Shown here in pieces: positions 1 to 5,644 of a stretch of 5,644 nucleotides of DNA. Where the stretch lies: NCBI RefSeq assembly GCF_024699075.1, contig NZ_JAILQF010000255.1, forward strand, positions 1 to 5,644, written 5' to 3'. The first letter of the stretch is position 1. Each line of letters begins with the position of its first letter. Under the pieces are notes generated by a model. It was given only the letters and a program-made list of their open reading frames with translations. It was not told where the DNA came from and made no database searches. Source of the DNA: Butyrivibrio sp. GTDB lineage: Bacteria; Bacillota_A; Clostridia; Lachnospirales; Lachnospiraceae. The position numbers and the translations under genes are program-made.

Positions 1-128
1 GCATCGCGTATCTCAATATCTGTGATCTCAGATTTTTCATCTATAATAGCTTTTTTAACCCATCCATATCTAAGAGCCGTCCATTCTTCAGGACGCATGC
101 TACGTCTTACAACTTTTACAAATGCCAT
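1..128 (-). CDS. Hypothetical protein, N-terminal 42 residues only (runs off the left edge)
   Basis: An open frame starts with ATG at 128-126 and stays open to the window edge, giving 42 complete codons. The protein begins MAFVKVVRRSMRPEEWTALR and continues through a short stretch rich in Lys, Ile, Asp and Glu. A good ribosome binding site (GAGGT, 6-7 nt before the ATG) supports this start. The N-terminus is basic and has no signal peptide or membrane segment in the visible part, so a cytosolic protein is likely. I do not recognise the family and the rest is missing, so no function is assigned. It lies 74 nt downstream of the NifU-like gene on the same strand with no terminator hairpin seen between them, so the two probably share a transcript. 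Confidence 0.6.
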   Translation of the reverse strand, partial: MAFVKVVRRSMRPEEWTALRYGWVKKAIIDEKSEITDIEIRD

Positions 129-202
129 ATTTTACCTCACAATTCATCTCGTTAGAGTAATATAATCATTATCTAATCCTGATATTTACTTACATATAGC
201 TA

Positions 203-436
203 TCAGGTCTCCCAGAAAAAAGGCTTTTTTCTGATAGCCTCAATTTCAACATCAGTATTCATGTCGTCATGGATTTTACCTTTTATCCATTCGCAGCACC
301 GATCTAAAATAAAGCACTTGGAACACTCTGCTCTAAACAGGAGTGTAAGCTTATTATCTTCATAAGAGACAAATTCTACCCATCCTCCATCGCCTCTTAT
401 CATCTCAGACAATGTGTTCTTTACATATTCTTCCAT
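203..436 (-). CDS. Small NifU C-terminal-like protein with CxxC motif
   Basis: This 77-residue protein resembles the NifU C-terminal domain (Pfam NifU), which in Nfu/NifU proteins carries or delivers Fe-S clusters. Residues 1-13 form the usual N-terminal helix. Residues 14-23 (RGDGGWVEFV) match the family's RxDGGxVELV region. A beta strand follows (29-35), then C38-S-K-C41 in the place of the family's CxxC, then a helix at about 45-56. Two more cysteines, C47 and C48, sit in that helix and are not part of the usual motif. The tail is aromatic (KKPFFWET). The length fits a stand-alone domain. A Shine-Dalgarno AAAGGA lies about 7-8 nt before the ATG. The fold assignment is fairly safe; whether it carries an Fe-S cluster is inference, since the usual proline and serines after the second Cys are absent (FIL instead). 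The partner gene downstream is unidentified. Confidence 0.75.
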   Translation of the reverse strand: MEEYVKNTLSEMIRGDGGWVEFVSYEDNKLTLLFRAECSKCFILDRCCEWIKGKIHDDMNTDVEIEAIRKKPFFWET

Positions 437-479
437 AGCCTATTCCTTTCAAAAAACAATCACTGTTTTTACATCTAAC

Positions 480-508
480 ATTATGGTTTTGCCACTTCAA
501 TTACTCAA
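480..508 (-). promoter_or_regulatory. Sigma-70/SigA-type promoter for the NifU-like gene
   Basis: On the minus strand TTGAGT (508-503) is followed after exactly 17 nt by CATAAT (485-480). Each hexamer matches the SigA consensus (TTGACA, TATAAT) at most positions. Transcription would start near 473, giving a leader of about 37 nt before the ATG at 436. The promoter lies after the kdpE terminator and before the first gene of the next unit, where one is expected. It is read by eye and not tested. Confidence 0.6.
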
Positions 509-509
509 G

Positions 510-525
510 GACACTTTCAAGTGTC
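510..525. promoter_or_regulatory. Perfect 16-bp palindrome next to the -35 element (putative operator)
   Basis: GACACTT-TC-AAGTGTC is a 7-2-7 perfect inverted repeat. Its edge is one base upstream of the -35 hexamer (503-508) of the NifU-like gene's promoter, so its centre lies about 44-45 nt upstream of the predicted start of transcription. That placement suits a dimeric transcription factor. A transcribed hairpin is less likely, because the repeat lies upstream of the predicted start, and a 2-nt loop would be strained. The regulator is not in the window. Confidence 0.5.
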
Positions 526-543
526 TATGTGACATTTTTCACT

Positions 544-569
544 AAAAAAAGCCCTCGTTAAGAGGGCTT
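544..569 (-). terminator. Rho-independent terminator closing the ktr-kdp operon
   Basis: On the minus strand an 8-bp stem (AAGCCCTC paired with GAGGGCTT, 569-562 with 556-549) encloses a 5-nt loop and runs into seven T residues (550-544). There is no T tract on the other side, so it works in the minus direction only. It lies about 100 nt after the kdpE stop codon and just upstream of the next promoter, separating the two units. Confidence 0.9.
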
Positions 570-667
570 CCTGTTACGGTGGTATGAATTGTATTATTCA
601 AATGACGGTCAAAGGAAAACTTTGGGACTACCAAAGATGGCACAGAATTCCATAACGAAGTATTCCT

Positions 668-1381
668 TTATTGGCCCGAATCCACTTTGAGCATTCTGTA
701 ACCTATTCCAACGTGGGTCTGGATAAGAGATGAATTTTCAGTTCCATCTTCGAGTTTCTTTCTGAGTGTTGCCATAAAAACTCTAAGAGAAGCCACGTTG
801 GAATCCCAGGCACTACCCCATATTTTCTGGGTTATATACTTGTGAGTTAATACCTTGCCAGTATTCCTTGCAAGAAGACATAAAAGCTTATATTCAATTG
901 GAGTCAGCTTAAGCTCTTCACCATTTTTATAAGCACAGCCTGCTGCATAATCAATTTTAAGTATACCATTTATATATACAGAGCTTTCTACAAGCTCTGT
1001 ATCTGATTGAAGTAGTGATATTCTTCTTTGCATTACGCGAAGCCTTGCAAGAAGCTCTTCTACGGAAAATGGTTTTGTAAGATAGTCATCTGCACCTGCA
1101 TCAAGCGCTTCTATCTTGTCTTCATCTTCACTTCGCGCACTGATGACTATTATGGGCATTATAGACCATTCTCTTATCCTTTTAATGACTTCAACTCCGT
1201 CAAGATCAGGAAGTCCCAGATCCAGAAATACTACGTCAGGACTATATGTTGAAGCCTGCATAAGAGCTTCTTCTCCATTTTGAGCAAGAAGATATTTATA
1301 ATCATGTGTTTTAAGTGTTGTAGCTATTAGCTTCCTTATTGGAGCATCATCCTCCACTACAAGAACCTGAAATTTATTCAT
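668..1381 (-). CDS. kdpE: KdpE response regulator (OmpR/PhoB family)
   Basis: This 237-residue response regulator is the DNA-binding partner of the KdpD kinase encoded just before it. The receiver domain (about 4-118) has the acidic pair D11/D12, phosphoacceptor D54 in FLDLGLPDLDG, S81 and K103 (TKPF). The winged-helix domain (about 135-233) has LTPIEYKLL (159-167), a recognition helix with LRVFMATLRKKLE (199-211) and a VGIGYRM wing (224-230), which are typical of KdpE within the OmpR family. The length is normal (E. coli KdpE is about 225). Its ATG lies inside the end of kdpD with an 8-nt overlap; the ribosome binding site AAAGGAG (1400-1394) is 12 nt away, a rather long spacing, so translational coupling is likely. 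KdpE normally activates kdpFABC. No kdp ATPase genes are visible, so the ktr operon itself may be its target (inference). Family assignment is secure; the target is not. Confidence 0.93.
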   Translation of the reverse strand: MNKFQVLVVEDDAPIRKLIATTLKTHDYKYLLAQNGEEALMQASTYSPDVVFLDLGLPDLDGVEVIKRIREWSIMPIIVISARSEDEDKIEALDAGADDYLTKPFSVEELLARLRVMQRRISLLQSDTELVESSVYINGILKIDYAAGCAYKNGEELKLTPIEYKLLCLLARNTGKVLTHKYITQKIWGSAWDSNVASLRVFMATLRKKLEDGTENSSLIQTHVGIGYRMLKVDSGQ

Positions 1382-3356
1382 CGAGAACTACTTCTCCTTT
1401 TTTTAATCTAAAAGTCACAATACATCCTGAAGGTGTATTAGATTCTATATATATGCTTCCGCCATGGGCTTCTACAACAGCTTTGCAAAGAGCAAGTCCA
1501 AGTCCCATACTCTTCTTACTATCTGCAATTTTGTTCTGACCTGTATAGAACATGTCAAAAGCATGCTCTTTCATCTGGTCATTCATACCGGGGCCGTTAT
1601 CTGCTATAGATATAAGAACATCTTCGCCCTTGGCATAGTATCCAACCTTTATATCAGAACCCTTTGGAGTATATTTGATGGCGTTATTGACAATATTTAT
1701 AATGACCTGAATTATAAGCTTTGCATCCATTTCTGCAACTACTATATCATCCGGTCTATCGATGGTAATATTATGCTCTGTCTTATTCCTGTCAATGTGT
1801 TTCATAGCTTCATCAATTACATCGTCAAGAACTTCCGGTGTCCTGCTTATCTGCATTTCACCATTTTCAATTCTTGTAACAGACAGAAGATTTTCTACAA
1901 GTCTGATAAGCCAGTCTGACTCATCATAAATATCAGTAAATATCTGCTCTCTTGTATCATCATCAAGCACTTTGTAGTGATATAAGAGATTACTTGCATT
2001 ACCTGATATTGATGTAAGAGGTGTCCTTAGATCATGAGATATTGTCCTTAAGAGGTTAGCCCTTAGCTTTTCGTTCTCAGCCATAACTGCGGCTTCCTCT
2101 TTGGCCTTTTCATTTTTGATATTCTCTATGGCAAGGGCACATTCTCCAAGAATCGAGAGTATAACACTATATTCAAAAGAACTGAATATCCTGTCAGCAG
2201 CAATTCCCATTATTCCATAAACAGTACCATTGATTCTGATGGCAAGATACAGGCATTTTGCTTTGGAATAAACCTTGGTGGAGTAGCCTGCTCTTTTTTT
2301 GTTATCAAGGACCCACTTAAGTACTTCCTCTTCTGAGTCCTTTAAGCTGATCTCTGTGGCTGCACCACTGTCTTTGGAGTACATATATCCGTTTCCCAAT
2401 TTTCCCTCATCAACAGGGTATATATATACATCGCAGTTAGACAGAAGTATTGCCTGATTGGCTGTAACATTAAGAACCTCATCAACTGTCCTGCTCTTTT
2501 GAAGCAGCTGATTGGTGTCAAAGAGGACTTTGGTCCTGAATGCTGCTCTGGAAGACTCTCTTGCGCTGTCCTTAAGTCTGTAGGCAAGAGATCCTGTGAG
2601 AAGCGCAGCTATCAGCATTATGATGAAGGTAACAGAGTACCCTGGTTCATAAGCATGGAAGGTAAGTCTTGGTTCGGTAAAAAAATAATTGAATAATAAA
2701 ACGCTGCAAAAAGAGCTTATAAAACTACACAAATGACTTCTTGTAAGGATAGCATTGATAAGTACCCCAAGTATATATACCGTGATAATATTGGACTCAG
2801 TAAATCCAAGATTACTGAATAATATTCCAAAGCCTGTCATTGCGACAAGAAGAAGTGCTGTAATAAGAAGATCCTTCCAGGTTGGAATGATCTGCTCAGC
2901 AAGCTTCCAGTTCTTTTGATTAACTTTAATATCTGTTTTAGAATCGGGAATGATATAGATATCTATGTCAGTTGCAATCGCAATAAGCTGATCGGTAAGA
3001 GTCTGTCTCTCCCAGAAATGATATCTGCTTGTATTACTTCTTCCTATAACTATCTTGGTGACTTTTGATACTCTTGCAAATTCCGCTATCTGATAAGAAA
3101 CGTTTTCACCAATGACCGTAGTTATTGTAGCACCCTTATCTTCAGCATATCTTATATTATTCTGAAGTCTCATTTCTTCTTCAGAAGGAAGTGTATTCTC
3201 CTGTTCTTTCTGAACATAAAGTGCAGTAAAGCTTGCATTAAAAGCGCTAGCAAGCTCAGAGGCCTCATAAATAATCCTGCGATTAGTAGGAGAAGCAGAC
3301 AGGCAGACCAGTACATGTTCTTTGTTATTAACCGATGTATCATGCCCTTGTTTCAT
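1374..3356 (-). CDS. kdpD: Short-form KdpD sensor histidine kinase (USP-DUF4118-GAF-HisKA-HATPase)
   Basis: This 660-residue membrane kinase senses K+ status and phosphorylates KdpE. In order: USP domain (about 13-138) with the c-di-AMP motif at 20-47; a DUF4118 membrane block with four spans at about 161-181, 187-204, 209-225 and 241-259, including the family's FFTEPRLTF (225-233); a GAF-like domain (about 275-410); a coiled linker (411-432); HisKA with the phosphorylated H441 in SHDLRTP; and HATPase_c with N-box N554/N557/N558, G1 DNGPG (587-591), F-box near F600 and G2 GLGLAL (618-623). E. coli KdpD has about 894 residues. The missing part is the N-terminal KdpD domain with its Walker motifs, and a TAA in frame at 3365-3363, three codons before the ATG, shows this is not a wrong start. 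Its ATG overlaps the preceding small gene by 17 nt and its stop overlaps kdpE by 8 nt. The kinase core looks intact. Confidence 0.93.
   Translation of the reverse strand: MKQGHDTSVNNKEHVLVCLSASPTNRRIIYEASELASAFNASFTALYVQKEQENTLPSEEEMRLQNNIRYAEDKGATITTVIGENVSYQIAEFARVSKVTKIVIGRSNTSRYHFWERQTLTDQLIAIATDIDIYIIPDSKTDIKVNQKNWKLAEQIIPTWKDLLITALLLVAMTGFGILFSNLGFTESNIITVYILGVLINAILTRSHLCSFISSFCSVLLFNYFFTEPRLTFHAYEPGYSVTFIIMLIAALLTGSLAYRLKDSARESSRAAFRTKVLFDTNQLLQKSRTVDEVLNVTANQAILLSNCDVYIYPVDEGKLGNGYMYSKDSGAATEISLKDSEEEVLKWVLDNKKRAGYSTKVYSKAKCLYLAIRINGTVYGIMGIAADRIFSSFEYSVILSILGECALAIENIKNEKAKEEAAVMAENEKLRANLLRTISHDLRTPLTSISGNASNLLYHYKVLDDDTREQIFTDIYDESDWLIRLVENLLSVTRIENGEMQISRTPEVLDDVIDEAMKHIDRNKTEHNITIDRPDDIVVAEMDAKLIIQVIINIVNNAIKYTPKGSDIKVGYYAKGEDVLISIADNGPGMNDQMKEHAFDMFYTGQNKIADSKKSMGLGLALCKAVVEAHGGSIYIESNTPSGCIVTFRLKKGEVVLDE
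3216..3299 (-). other. SxS-x20-FTAxY cyclic di-AMP binding motif in the KdpD USP domain
   Basis: Residues S20-A-S22 are followed by exactly 20 residues and then F43-T-A-L-Y47. This matches the SxS-x20-FTAxY signature reported for c-di-AMP binding by the USP domain of Staphylococcus aureus KdpD, where the nucleotide lowers kdp expression. The match in both residues and spacing is seen directly; binding by this protein is inferred. Confidence 0.75.
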
Positions 3357-3534
3357 TATGAGTTATATCCTCCCCGCTGCACTTTCTAAGATCATTCTTT
3401 TCATATATCTGGTTTATACGTTCCTCTTCTATATTATTCTCATTTTCCGTCATGAACAAATCAATTTTTTTCATAACATAAAAACCTAATATGAAAAATG
3501 GGATTATAACTAATAATAATAGGATATCCTGCAT
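3340..3534 (-). CDS. Small single-span membrane protein between ktrA and kdpD
   Basis: This 64-residue protein has one clear membrane span at about 4-21 (leucine and isoleucine rich, broken by P12), then K22-K23, then a hydrophilic, mostly acidic tail to the end. The positive charges after the span suggest a cytosolic C-terminus. There is one Cys (C52) and no catalytic motif. A good ribosome binding site (AGAGG, 8 nt before the ATG) supports it, as does its position: 86 nt after ktrA and overlapping kdpD by 17 nt, so kdpD translation is probably coupled to it. KdpF, a small hydrophobic peptide of about 29 residues that stabilises the KdpFABC ATPase, has a similar topology, but I see no convincing sequence match. 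It could modulate KtrB or KdpD. I do not recognise the family; that it is a real gene is likely. Confidence 0.75.
   Translation of the reverse strand: MQDILLLLVIIPFFILGFYVMKKIDLFMTENENNIEEERINQIYEKNDLRKCSGEDITHNETRA
3368..3375 (-). promoter_or_regulatory. Ribosome binding site of kdpD, inside the preceding gene
   Basis: GGGGAGGA on the minus strand lies 11 nt before the kdpD ATG (3356-3354) and within the last codons of the small membrane protein gene. It is the only strong Shine-Dalgarno in the junction. Together with the in-frame TAA at 3365-3363 it fixes the start of the short KdpD. Confidence 0.7.
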
Positions 3535-3550
3535 AAAAATCGCCTCTTTT

Positions 3551-3571
3551 CTATATATTTTTACTATATAG
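3551..3571. repeat. AT-rich inverted repeat upstream of the small membrane protein gene
   Basis: CTATATA and TATATAG form a perfect 7-bp inverted repeat separated by 7 nt, ending 17 nt upstream of the ATG at 3534. It lies in the only sizeable gap (86 nt) of the operon. An AT-only palindrome can arise by chance in AT-rich DNA. It could be a regulator site or a weak hairpin in the mRNA near the ribosome binding site. No T tract follows it on the minus strand, so it is not a terminator. Confidence 0.35.
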
Positions 3572-3620
3572 CCTTTTGCGGGTTCCCCTTATAGTCTTAT
3601 ATATTATTTGTATATTTAAT

Positions 3621-4268
3621 TTATATATGAAAACATTTCTGTATAGCCTTATGTTCACCAAGTACCAGAAGGGTTTGATTTGCATTAAGAATATCTTCCG
3701 GGTTAAAAGAAAGGTTCATATTTCCATTTTCTTTGATCGCCATTATATTGATCTTGTATTTCTGTCTTATATTTATATCCTTTATGCTCTTACCAACCCA
3801 CTCTCTTGGAAGCTTAACTTCAAATATTGCGTGACTGTCATCAAGCTTTATGTAGTCCAGGATATGATCTGATGTATATCTAATAGCTGTCCACTTGGCT
3901 ATCTGCTTTTCAGGGTTTACTATTTCATCTGCACCATTCCTTAGAAGAAACTTGGCCTGGACTTCTCTGTTAGCCCTTGATACTACGAGCTTTGCTCCAA
4001 GCTCTTTAAGTAAAGAGGTAGTCTCAAGTGAGTTCTGAAAATCATTGCCTATTGTCTCAATACATACGTCGTAATTATTTACTCCAAGTGATTCCAGAAA
4101 GCTCTTATTGGTGCTGTCTCCAATAAGTGCATTAGTCACATAGGGAAGTGTCTCATTAACTCTTTCTTCATTAATATCGATTGCCATTACCTGATGACCC
4201 ATCTCGTGGATCTGCTTGGCAATAAGCATTCCAAAATTTCCTAAACCTATAAGTAAAACTGATTTCAT
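3621..4268 (-). CDS. ktrA: KtrA-type cytosolic RCK gating subunit of a K+ uptake system
   Basis: This 215-residue protein matches the single-RCK KtrA type (B. subtilis KtrA about 222), not the double-length TrkA. The N-terminal Rossmann domain (about 1-132) has the nucleotide loop GLGNFG (8-13), the acidic D31 at the end of the second strand that contacts the ribose, GDST (50-53) and IGNDFQNS (73-80). The C-terminal RCK_C/TrkA_C domain (about 137-213) contains INIRQKYKINIMAI (165-178), typical of KtrA. In the family, an octameric ring binds ATP or ADP through the Rossmann domain and opens or closes the KtrB pore; RCK_C domains of S. aureus and B. subtilis KtrA bind c-di-AMP, which inactivates uptake. 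It starts 8 nt after ktrB with a GGAG 5-6 nt before the ATG that overlaps the end of ktrB. Role assignment is secure; nucleotide control here is inferred. Confidence 0.92.
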   Translation of the reverse strand: MKSVLLIGLGNFGMLIAKQIHEMGHQVMAIDINEERVNETLPYVTNALIGDSTNKSFLESLGVNNYDVCIETIGNDFQNSLETTSLLKELGAKLVVSRANREVQAKFLLRNGADEIVNPEKQIAKWTAIRYTSDHILDYIKLDDSHAIFEVKLPREWVGKSIKDINIRQKYKINIMAIKENGNMNLSFNPEDILNANQTLLVLGEHKAIQKCFHI

Positions 4269-4276
4269 AACTGCTC

Positions 4277-5614
4277 CTATCCTATCATTATGCTTTCTAC
4301 CGGGTACTTTGATGCGCTCATATCTCTATGAGAAAATGCTGCGTATATGATCGTAAGTCCTCCAACTCGTCCCCAGAACATAAGCATTATTAGTACAATA
4401 TGTGATACTAGTGAAAGGCCTCCTGTTATTCCAAGTGACAGGCCGACTGTTCCTATTGCAGAGAATGTTTCAAACATGCAGGTCTGCATCGGAAGATTTT
4501 CTATAGAACTTATCAAAAGAGCTGCTCCTACTGCCAGTGATGCATATAACATAAGGATTGCTGAAGCATTTTTTACTATAGAATCTTCAACTCTTCTTCC
4601 GTAGAAGTTACCATTTTGCCTTTTTCTAAATACTGCAATAATATTTGCAAATAAAACTGCTATAGTTGTAGTCTTGATGCCTCCTGCTGTAGATCCCGGT
4701 GATCCTCCAATAAGCATGAGTATTATCGTTATCATGATCCCGGCATCAGGAATTTTAGTATAATCTGCTGTGTTAAAGCCTGCTGTTCTTGGCGTAACTG
4801 CCTGAAATACTGACAGGCATATGCGTTCAACAAAAGGATGCTCATCAAAACAGAACAAATAAAATACAATAGTTGGAACAATTATAAGGATAAGTGTTGT
4901 GGTGATTATGACTTTGGTCTGCATCCTGTAAGCTTTAAAATCACTCTTTTTAAGCACTATATCGCCCCATGTGATAAATCCAAGGCCTCCAATTATGATC
5001 AGCATTACTATTACAAATGTAAGATATGGATTGTCTGCAAAGGATGTAAGGGAGCTGAACTTACCTGTAGCTCTTCCCATTACATCAAAGCCTGCATTAC
5101 AAAAGGCTGATACTGAGTGAAAGACAGACATCCATATTCCGCTTAGTCCGTACTCAGGTACAAATACAGGAAGAAGAAGCAGCACACCAGCAATTTCGAC
5201 TACAAACGAGGTTATTAATATAAATCTTGTAAGTCTTACTATTCCTCCCATCTGGGGTGCAGACAAGGCATTTTGCATTGTCTGTCTTTGCATAAGGCTT
5301 ATCTTCCTTCCTGCAAGCATTGCAAGAAATGATGCTACTGTTACTACTCCAAGTCCTCCAATCTGGATCATGACCAGTATCACGAACTGCCCGAAATATG
5401 ACCAGTAAGTAGCTGTATCATAGACAACAAGTCCTGTTACACATACAGCTGATGTAGCTGTAAATAGCGCATCAGCAAAAGGTGTAACTGCCCCGGATGC
5501 TGATGAAACGGGAAGCATAAGCATAACCGTTCCAATAAGTATCACACTCGCAAATCCTATTATTATAATCTGAAAGGACGTAAGCCTTTCTTTAATTCTC
5601 ATAATCACAGACAT
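4277..5614 (-). CDS. ktrB: KtrB-type K+ translocating membrane subunit
   Basis: This 445-residue membrane protein, the same size as B. subtilis KtrB, belongs to the Trk/Ktr/HKT superfamily of four linked M1-P-M2 units. The four filter loops each keep the selectivity glycine: SAVCVTG (G61), SAFCNAG (G175), TPRTAGF (G279) and SAIGTVG (G391). Glycine in all four fits K+ selectivity. The third inner helix is broken by GGSPGSTAGG (303-312), the intramembrane gate loop. R416 in WGRVGGLT matches the conserved arginine of the last inner helix. The protein works as a dimer on a KtrA ring, usually as Na+-dependent K+ uptake. The ATG at 5614-5612 has a GGAGG 11 nt upstream; a second in-frame ATG four codons later is a possible alternative. 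ktrB is the first operon gene in view, but only 30 nt of upstream sequence is present, so its promoter or a leader riboswitch cannot be judged. Confidence 0.93.
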   Translation of the reverse strand: MSVIMRIKERLTSFQIIIIGFASVILIGTVMLMLPVSSASGAVTPFADALFTATSAVCVTGLVVYDTATYWSYFGQFVILVMIQIGGLGVVTVASFLAMLAGRKISLMQRQTMQNALSAPQMGGIVRLTRFILITSFVVEIAGVLLLLPVFVPEYGLSGIWMSVFHSVSAFCNAGFDVMGRATGKFSSLTSFADNPYLTFVIVMLIIIGGLGFITWGDIVLKKSDFKAYRMQTKVIITTTLILIIVPTIVFYLFCFDEHPFVERICLSVFQAVTPRTAGFNTADYTKIPDAGIMITIILMLIGGSPGSTAGGIKTTTIAVLFANIIAVFRKRQNGNFYGRRVEDSIVKNASAILMLYASLAVGAALLISSIENLPMQTCMFETFSAIGTVGLSLGITGGLSLVSHIVLIMLMFWGRVGGLTIIYAAFSHRDMSASKYPVESIMIG

Positions 5615-5644
5615 ATGTAGCTCTGCCTCCGAATCTTTTATTAA

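Noticed and set aside
616..636. Hairpin CTTTGG-N5-CCAAAG followed by TTTT on the minus strand, after kdpE
   Set aside because: The stem is only 6 bp with a 4-base T run, too weak to call a terminator; the strong terminator at 544-569 lies further on. The 98-nt stretch 570-667 otherwise shows only a 14-codon frame with no support.
1028..1252. Plus-strand open frame antisense to kdpE
   Set aside because: It lies wholly within the well-supported kdpE gene, has low-complexity composition and no domain or ribosome binding site; a shadow frame.
1464..1919. 151-codon plus-strand open frame inside kdpD
   Set aside because: It is antisense to the HisKA/HATPase region of kdpD, and its Cys/Ile/Tyr-rich product looks like a reverse-strand translation, not a protein.
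2342..2587. 81-codon minus-strand frame inside kdpD, as a sign of a frameshift
   Set aside because: The kdpD frame is continuous through this GAF region with recognisable domain content; the alternative frame has no similarity to anything I know.
3572..3600. Possible terminator after ktrA (GGG-CCC element)
   Set aside because: The inverted repeat is only about 3 bp and no T tract follows on the minus strand, so read-through into the downstream genes is expected.
3576..3872. Plus-strand open frame with hydrophobic start over the ktrA 3' end
   Set aside because: It is mostly antisense to the KtrA RCK_C domain; the hydrophobic look comes from AT-rich antisense codons.
4838..5110. Plus-strand open frame with many Cys and Lys inside ktrB
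   Set aside because: It is antisense to conserved KtrB filter and helix segments and has no independent support.

Overview
The window looks like a piece of an anaerobic, low-to-moderate GC Firmicutes chromosome, most likely Lachnospiraceae (Butyrivibrio-like). This is inferred from codon use, strong GGAGG-type ribosome binding sites, the protein style and the gene set, not from a database match. Every gene I can support is on the minus strand, so transcription runs from high to low coordinates. No plus-strand gene, RNA gene, mobile element or CRISPR array is supported.

Region 5614 to 668 reads as one potassium-homeostasis operon: ktrB (Ktr/Trk-type K+ channel-like subunit), ktrA (cytosolic RCK gating subunit, 8 nt after ktrB), a 64-residue single-span membrane protein of unknown function, kdpD (sensor kinase, overlapping the small gene by 17 nt) and kdpE (response regulator, overlapping kdpD by 8 nt). 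A strong intrinsic terminator at 544-569 closes the unit. The KdpDE pair is linked here to Ktr genes; no kdpFABC gene is visible. This KdpD is naturally short: it lacks the N-terminal KdpD domain and starts directly with the universal stress protein (USP) domain, and an in-frame stop three codons upstream of its ATG rules out a missed longer start. The USP domain carries an exact match to SxS-x20-FTAxY, the motif reported for cyclic di-AMP binding by Staphylococcus aureus KdpD. KtrA belongs to the other known c-di-AMP receptor family of the same pathway. The operon may therefore combine K+ uptake, post-translational control by the nucleotide, and transcriptional control that senses the same nucleotide.

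Region 1-543 begins a second minus-strand unit with its own promoter (TTGAGT-N17-CATAAT, 480-508). A perfect 16-bp palindrome (510-525) lies against the -35 element. The unit encodes a 77-residue NifU C-terminal-like protein with a CxxC motif, then the start of an unrecognised protein that runs off the left edge.

The parts I consider most worth checking are the shortened, Ktr-linked KdpD with its c-di-AMP motif, the small membrane protein encoded between the transporter and the kinase, and the palindromic operator in front of the NifU-like gene.
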